Origin: Treponema sp.
GTDB lineage: Bacteria; Spirochaetota; Spirochaetia; Treponematales; Treponemataceae
Length of the DNA stretch: 64,000 nt
Direction: 5' to 3'
Assembly: GCA_017553635.1 (NCBI GenBank)
Contig: JAFZKN010000022.1
Coordinates: 1-64,000 of the forward strand
The notes under the pieces: generated by a model
The model's database searches: none
Seen by the model: the letters and a program-made list of their open reading frames with translations, nothing else
What the model was told of the DNA's origin: nothing
Program-made: the position numbers and the translations under genes
Part shown: positions 60,268 through 64,000 of the stretch, piece after piece
Layout: every line of letters starts with the position of its first letter
Position numbering within the stretch: the stretch's first letter is position 1

Positions 60268-60612
60268 ATGCAGATAGAAGTTTTAAAATCAAAAATTCAC
60301 CGTGCGACAGTAACTGATGCAAATTTAAATTACGAAGGCTCTATTTCGATAGACATGAATCTTGTTAAAAATGCAAATATGCATGTATGGGAAAAAGTTG
60401 ATGTCTTAAATGTAAATAACGGAGCAAGATTTTCGACTTACATAATTCCGGGAAAGGATGGAGAAATCTGCCTTAACGGAGCGGCAGCGAGAATGGCTGC
60501 TCCCGGCGATAAAGTTATTATCGTAACCTACACTCACATCGAAGAACAGGATGCAGATTCGTGGAAGCCGGTCGTCCTTCTTCTTGATGAACAAAATAAA
60601 ATCCGGTCATAA
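60268..60612 (+). CDS. panD: aspartate 1-decarboxylase
   Basis: Pyruvoyl-dependent enzyme that makes beta-alanine for PanC. The self-cleavage site is Gly-Ser in NYEGSISID (Ser becomes the pyruvoyl group). KIHRATVTDANLNYEG, WEKVDVLNVNNGARFSTYI, GEICLNGAAARMAAPGD and VIIVTYTHIEE match the family. 114 residues, processed into two chains. Starts at the base after the coaX stop. Confidence 0.94.
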   Translation: MQIEVLKSKIHRATVTDANLNYEGSISIDMNLVKNANMHVWEKVDVLNVNNGARFSTYIIPGKDGEICLNGAAARMAAPGDKVIIVTYTHIEEQDADSWKPVVLLLDEQNKIRS

Positions 60613-60650
60613 AAAAAGGCGCTGCTTCTTTTTGAAGGGCGCCCTTTTTT
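60611..60650. terminator. bidirectional terminator between panD and metG
   Basis: GGCGC (60618-60622) pairs with GCGCC (60639-60643), with a run of A on the left and T on the right. The structure therefore has a T run after it on both strands and can end the CoA operon (plus) and metG (minus). A second weaker hairpin, ACTGCC / GGCAGT, lies at 60655-60678. Confidence 0.75.
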
Positions 60651-60703
60651 AATACTGCCAGAGTTTAGGCCGGCAGTTTATTTATTAAAAACCATGCGGA
60701 CTT

Positions 60704-63013
60704 TTAGCCGATTTCACTGTTAAGTGCTTTTTGTGTTTTAATTTCCTTTCCGTCTGCCATAAGCTTTTTGCCTGCAATCTGGACAAAGCCATCCTTTGCT
60801 TCGATTGCAACACTGAAAAACTCATCACCTGTAATCTGCTCTTTTTTGGAAGCATTTACATCGGCGCCTTCAAGGATTACTTTTGTTCCAGGAGCTGCCC
60901 AAGCGGCATCAAGAACTTCTACGCATTCTTTGCCGTTTTCGTCTTTGTAGTCACCTGCCAGAAGCATACCGCGGCTTTCAACTCCACGCATTGTGCGGGG
61001 AGCTAAGTTTTCTGCAATGATTACATGTTTTCCTAAAAGTTCTTCTTCCTTTAAATACATACGAAGTCCTGACTGAATCGTTCGTGGAGTTCCACTTCCG
61101 TCATCAAGAGTTTCAATATAAAGTTTTTCACCTTCAGGATTTGGTTTAATATCTACAATCTTTGCAACAGTAAGATTTATATTTTTGTTAAAGAATTCTA
61201 CCTGCTGTTCTGCTGTAAGAGCCGGTTTTTGTTCTTCTTTTTTCTTTTCTGCTTTCTTAGCTTCTTTTTCTGCTTTTTTCTGCTGTGTTCCGCTGAATTT
61301 TTCGCGGAATGCAAGCATTGTCTTCTGGTCCAATGGCTTAAAGTAAACTTCTGTAGGTCCAACTTTATCAAGACCTTCTGTTTCTCCAAGGTTTGCCCAG
61401 GTGTAACCCGGTTTTGTTTCTGTTCCGACTTTAGTTTCCTGAATTGATTTTCCAAAGTAAGACATAATTACCTGAGTATACTGAGGCATATAAGGATTCA
61501 TCATAATCATGAGATCTTTAATTACATAGCAGAGATTATGAATGAGTTTTTTGCACGATTCAGGATCTGATTCGCGTGTTTTCCAAGGTTCTGCAGCCTG
61601 GAATTTTTTATTACAGATGTCAGAAATTTCAAACATTGTGTGGAACGCATCTTTTAATTCTGCCCATTCAAGATAATCTGTTGCTTTCTTTTCAAGATCG
61701 CGAACCTGAGACCAGAGTTCTTCGTCAACCGGAGCTTCTGGAATTACACCGTCAAAATATTTATTTACAAATAAAAGTGTTCTGTTTACAAGGTTTCCAA
61801 GGTTACCGATTAATTCACCGTTAAGCTTTTCCATAAAATCTTTCCATGTAAACTGATAGTCCTGTTTTTCAGGTCTGTTGTAGAAAATATAGAATCGCCA
61901 TGCGTCAGCCGGTATTCCACTTTCGATTGCATCACTTCCAAATACACCGATTCCGCGGCTTTTTGAGAATTTCCCGTCTTCGTAGTTTAAGAATTCTGTA
62001 GAAGACATGTGATGGAGCTTTGTCCAGTTATGTGGTGAACCTAAAAGTGTACAAGGGAAAATTACTGTATGGAAAGGAATGTTGTCTTTTCCGATAAACT
62101 GGAACAAGTCAACTTTTTCTTTTCCTTTTGCTTCTTCACTTTCTTCCGGAAGCCACCAGCTTTTCCAGTCAAAAGATTTGCGTCCGGATTTTTCAAGTTC
62201 ATCTGCAAGCTGTTTAGTGATCGAAAGATATCCTATCGGCGCATTAAACCATACATAGAATACTTTACTTTCATACCCTTCTTTTGGAACAGGAATACCC
62301 CATTTTAAATCGCGCGTAATTGCACGTTCCTGAAGTCCATCACGAATCCATGCTTTAGTCATGCTTAAAGCGTTGTCGGCCCACTTGCCTTCTACGCTTG
62401 CTTTTTCCATCCATTCGTTGAGTTTTGGACTGATCGAAGGAAGGTCGATGTAAAGATGCTTTGTTTCCTTTACTTCAGGAGTTGCACCGCATGTATGACA
62501 TTTTGGATCTTTTAAATCTATAGGGTCTAAAAGAGTTCCACATTCATCACACTGATCACCGCGTGCTTTAGTTGAACCGCATTTAGGACATGTTCCGTCT
62601 ACATAACGGTCTGCAAGAAATCTGTTGCAGTTAGGACAGAAAAGCTGTTTGTTGACATGTTCTTTAATAAGCCCTGCTTTATCAAGATCTGTAAAAAGGC
62701 TCTGAGTAATTTCTGTGCATTGTGGATTTGACGTGCGTCCAAATTTATCAAAGTTAATGTTGAACCATTTGTAAATCTTTGTATGTTCCTGATAATAATG
62801 ATTGCACAAAGAACGGGGATCTTTTCCCTCTTCAAGAGCTTTTGTTTCCGTTGCTGTTCCGTATTCGTCTACTCCGCATACATAAAGAGTTTCATAGCCT
62901 CTGTTTCTGCAGAATCTGGCAAATACATCACCGGAAAGTGATTGAATTATGTTTCCAAGATGTGGAATATTGTTTACATAAGGTAAAGCTGCTGTAATAA
63001 GTCTTCTATTCAT
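60704..63013 (-). CDS. metG: methionyl-tRNA synthetase
   Basis: Charges tRNA-Met. Motifs are ITAALPYVNNIPHLGNIIQ (HIGH form HLGN), zinc knuckles CPNCNRFL, CPKCGSTKARGDQCDECG and CHTCGA (about 140-200), KFSKSRGIGVFG (KMSKS) and an anticodon-binding domain. A Lys/Ala/Glu-rich linker (KAEKEAKKAEKKKEEQK) leads to a C-terminal EMAP-type tRNA-binding domain (VAKIVDIKPNPEGEKLYIE) at about 650-769. Large four-Cys double-zinc type. Ends near a bidirectional terminator shared with the CoA operon. Confidence 0.96.
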   Translation of the reverse strand: MNRRLITAALPYVNNIPHLGNIIQSLSGDVFARFCRNRGYETLYVCGVDEYGTATETKALEEGKDPRSLCNHYYQEHTKIYKWFNINFDKFGRTSNPQCTEITQSLFTDLDKAGLIKEHVNKQLFCPNCNRFLADRYVDGTCPKCGSTKARGDQCDECGTLLDPIDLKDPKCHTCGATPEVKETKHLYIDLPSISPKLNEWMEKASVEGKWADNALSMTKAWIRDGLQERAITRDLKWGIPVPKEGYESKVFYVWFNAPIGYLSITKQLADELEKSGRKSFDWKSWWLPEESEEAKGKEKVDLFQFIGKDNIPFHTVIFPCTLLGSPHNWTKLHHMSSTEFLNYEDGKFSKSRGIGVFGSDAIESGIPADAWRFYIFYNRPEKQDYQFTWKDFMEKLNGELIGNLGNLVNRTLLFVNKYFDGVIPEAPVDEELWSQVRDLEKKATDYLEWAELKDAFHTMFEISDICNKKFQAAEPWKTRESDPESCKKLIHNLCYVIKDLMIMMNPYMPQYTQVIMSYFGKSIQETKVGTETKPGYTWANLGETEGLDKVGPTEVYFKPLDQKTMLAFREKFSGTQQKKAEKEAKKAEKKKEEQKPALTAEQQVEFFNKNINLTVAKIVDIKPNPEGEKLYIETLDDGSGTPRTIQSGLRMYLKEEELLGKHVIIAENLAPRTMRGVESRGMLLAGDYKDENGKECVEVLDAAWAAPGTKVILEGADVNASKKEQITGDEFFSVAIEAKDGFVQIAGKKLMADGKEIKTQKALNSEIG

Positions 63014-63053
63014 AGAAAACTATTATATTTTTTTTGTGCGTTCTATTCAAGCA

Positions 63054-64000
63054 CTATTTTTTTCGCTTATTCGGAACGATAGTAAGATTTATGGTCTTTT
63101 CCATTTCCATACCGCCTGCAAGGTCAACATCCCATGCAAGAGAAAGAGAAAGTGTTCTTCCGGCCGGCTGAAGATTTGAAGCATCAATTGAGTTTCTCAT
63201 AAGAGTTATCGGATACGAAACAAGATTCGCCATTTCGTTAGGTTCAAAAGTAAATACTACGTTATTATCAACATCGGTCAGCTGAAAAGCATCTACATTC
63301 TTCATAAATTCAAGATTCTGGGCTGTCTTTTCTTCTATCTGACCATTATTTACTACATCAATTCTATATGTTTCCGTAAGCTCTTTTTTACAGTCAAGCT
63401 GAGCAAAGTTAGATTCAACTACAAATTTTGCCTTAACGGCAATCGGACTGGTATTTTTAATGATGTACTGAACCATGATTCCATTGGAATTTATGATGTA
63501 TTTTTTACGCACCTGTACAGACTGGTTAAGACTCGGAAATTTAGATCTTGTCTCAAGACATATTTCTCTTTTAGTCGAGTTGAACAAAACTTCTTTATAA
63601 ACATTGTTTGAGAAAACGCCGTTTTTACACGGAAGCCCCTTTATATAACGGTTATATTCTTCAGGTTCAAAAAGATGATCGACAAAAATTCCTTTTTCAT
63701 AATTGTCATTGCACTTATCAAGAGGCATTACACGGGACATATTATCTGCATAGTTCGATGCCTTTTTCATTACATCAAGTTCAAAAATTGCACCACCCCT
63801 TCTGTTGATACATGCATTAAATTTATTCATACGGCAAAGATATTCATTAAAGCCATCACAGTTATAATCATAATTTAAAATCGATTCATGAAAATCTTCA
63901 CATTCGCGGACAAGTAATTCAGCTTCAGAAAGCTTTTTAAATGCTTTCTGCCTTTCTTGAGAACTGATTAAAGCACTGCTTGAAGGATATACATAAGCAT
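63054..64000 (-). CDS. GH57-type alpha-amylase/4-alpha-glucanotransferase, C-terminal part (runs off the window)
   Basis: The reading frame stays open from the stop at 63054 to the window end, so the 5' part is missing. An internal Met at 63830 is not the start. NYDYNCDGFNEYLC and NRRGGAIFELDVMKKASNYADNMSR (key GGAIFELD) resemble the DUF1925/DUF1926 C-terminal domains of GH57 enzymes such as 4-alpha-glucanotransferases. It would act on maltodextrin or glycogen; the catalytic domain lies outside. No signal can be judged. Confidence 0.75.
   Translation of the reverse strand, partial: AYVYPSSSALISSQERQKAFKKLSEAELLVRECEDFHESILNYDYNCDGFNEYLCRMNKFNACINRRGGAIFELDVMKKASNYADNMSRVMPLDKCNDNYEKGIFVDHLFEPEEYNRYIKGLPCKNGVFSNNVYKEVLFNSTKREICLETRSKFPSLNQSVQVRKKYIINSNGIMVQYIIKNTSPIAVKAKFVVESNFAQLDCKKELTETYRIDVVNNGQIEEKTAQNLEFMKNVDAFQLTDVDNNVVFTFEPNEMANLVSYPITLMRNSIDASNLQPAGRTLSLSLAWDVDLAGGMEMEKTINLTIVPNKRKK

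Noticed and set aside
60655..60678. ACTGCC / GGCAGT hairpin as a separate terminator
   Set aside because: No good T run on either strand; the neighbouring GGCGC hairpin is the better terminator.

Overview
The window looks like chromosomal DNA of a host-associated spirochaete of the genus Treponema. The reasons are AT-rich coding DNA with A-rich codons, a p83/100-type spirochaetal antigen gene, CheY-like/PilZ-like proteins, and the order dnaG, rpoD, zinc-ribbon protein, rnpB, TPR protein, mreBCD, mrdA, rodA, which I recall from Treponema pallidum (memory, not checked here). No insertion sequence, prophage, CRISPR array or rRNA was seen.

Bases 1-2463 are the accessory part. A partial CDS tail, an SseB-like gene, a putative beta-barrel protein gene and an ankyrin-repeat lipoprotein gene are separated by two palindromic sites. 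These sites share an integron attC-like architecture: three single-base bulges at identical 4-base spacing, the same TCAAG apical loop, and GTTA at the 3' side. Each is followed at the same distance by a 5-bp hairpin whose stem differs but whose loop is always ACACTG. This looks like the end of a Treponema gene-cassette array and is the most unusual thing in the window.

Bases 2477-9038 hold RNA and cofactor housekeeping genes: cca (minus), thiN and pcnB (plus), a membrane protein, an exported SPFH-like protein, aroH and a glycogen synthase. Bases 9039-9322 are a tRNA-Thr/tRNA-Tyr unit with a clear promoter and a terminator. Bases 9348-23927 run on the plus strand: a YkgJ-type cysteine-cluster protein (probably AUU start), an MBL hydrolase, mltG, dnaG, rpoD (with a histone H1-like lysine-rich tail), a zinc-ribbon coiled-coil protein, RNase P RNA, a TPR protein and the cell-elongation genes mreB-mreC-mreD-mrdA-rodA.

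Bases 24066-31012 (minus) carry mfd and then ribD-ribE-ribBA-ribH. A perfect 15-bp dyad surrounds the ribD start codon and no FMN riboswitch is visible. Bases 31050-33188 (plus) hold an exported protein, a receiver/PilZ-like protein, a zinc-ribbon membrane protein and tRNA-Leu. Bases 33193-38009 (minus) hold an alpha/beta hydrolase, rsmA, yggS, an exported protein and two RluA-type pseudouridine synthases. Bases 38057-42670 (plus) hold an Fe-S RNA methyltransferase, a beta-propeller protein and p83/100.

Bases 42820-49772 (minus) contain the rpsF-ssb-rpsR-rplI-dnaB cluster behind its own promoter, plus a ComEC-like protein, a HEAT-like protein and a PilZ protein. Bases 49803-56469 hold a CPBP protease (plus), then (minus) femAB, rnz and a GldA/GldFG-like ABC system with a DUF4340-like partner. 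Bases 56548-60650 (plus) are a CoA precursor operon, panB-panC-coaC-coaB-coaX-panD, with a strong promoter, paired ACTGAAT half-sites and a bidirectional terminator. metG and the 3' part of a GH57-type glucanotransferase/amylase gene (minus) close the window.
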